64,000 nt of DNA from Siphonodentalium dalli (Eukaryota; Mollusca; Scaphopoda; Gadilida; Siphonodentaliidae), in assembly GCA_032622095.1 (NCBI GenBank), contig CP136069.1, forward strand, positions 206,574,750-206,638,749, read 5' to 3'. This document shows, piece after piece, positions 63,905 through 64,000 of the stretch. The notes under the pieces were generated by a model. The model searched no databases. It was not told where the DNA came from and was given only the letters and a program-made list of their open reading frames with translations. Position numbers and translations under genes: made by a program. The stretch's first letter is position 1, and every line of letters starts with the position of its first letter.

Positions 63905-64000
63905 GAGTTTCTGAATTTAGTGACTCTATCCCGCATAGCAGGCTAGCCTCACTAAATTCACCCTCTGAGAACCTCATTCTGCATGGCCCCATCTGCTATG
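63905..64000. repeat. Family B fragment at window edge
   Basis: A hairpin with GAATTTAGTGACTCTATCCC and CACTAAATTCACCCTCTGAG, then CCTCATTCTGCATGGCCCCA, cut off by the end of the window. Confidence 0.75.

Noticed and set aside
1-64000. Viral or LTR-retroelement insertions, tRNA and rRNA genes
   Set aside because: I saw no LTR pairs, integrase or protease blocks, viral proteins, or cloverleaf/rRNA-like sequence. A profile search would be needed to exclude diverged ones.

Overview
This window is animal nuclear DNA, most likely from a marine invertebrate; a bivalve or other mollusc is my weak guess. It is AT-rich and intron-rich. It has no operons, tRNA, rRNA or CRISPR, and repeats fill most of it. 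I recognise one host gene with confidence: the 3' part of a cytochrome P450 on the minus strand. Its six exons (a to f) run from 50392 down to 26770. Their splice phases agree and they join into 309 codons including the stop. The N-terminal exons must lie beyond the right edge or be unrecognised.

Layout. 1-5.6 kb: a 27-bp minisatellite (983-2416) and dispersed repeats. 5.6-15.7 kb: two decayed LINE retrotransposons on the minus strand. The second is split by a 2.87-kb TA-flanked DNA element whose removal restores the endonuclease reading. 15.7-26.8 kb: foldback elements, a 73-bp array, a 47-bp array and two blocks of a 33-bp array, the second of which ends inside the P450 stop codon. 26.8-50.4 kb: the P450 gene with introns full of foldback MITEs. 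These include a TTAA-flanked (piggyBac-like) family carrying twin hairpins. One intron holds 41 tandem 29-bp units that each repeat the splice donor of exon e. 50.4-55.8 kb: a palindromic element split by a 4.95-kb insertion, inside which lies a transposon with a KDZ/HMGXB3-like transposase and a divergent second gene. 56.1-62.1 kb: an autonomous-looking hAT transposon with terminal inverted repeats, a two-exon but frameshifted transposase, and about 2.4 kb of 24-bp minisatellite inside it. 62.1-64 kb: mostly unassigned, with two repeat fragments.

The main theme is how closely repeats press on the P450 exons. A MITE sits 5 bp inside the exon d donor and another 46 bp before its acceptor. A MITE ends about 14 bp after exon b. 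Palindromic elements start about 26-34 bp upstream of exons a and e. The exon e donor is followed by 41 decoy donors, and the stop codon lies in a minisatellite. No expression data are available, so it is open whether the gene works. The exons themselves have no frameshifts or internal stops.
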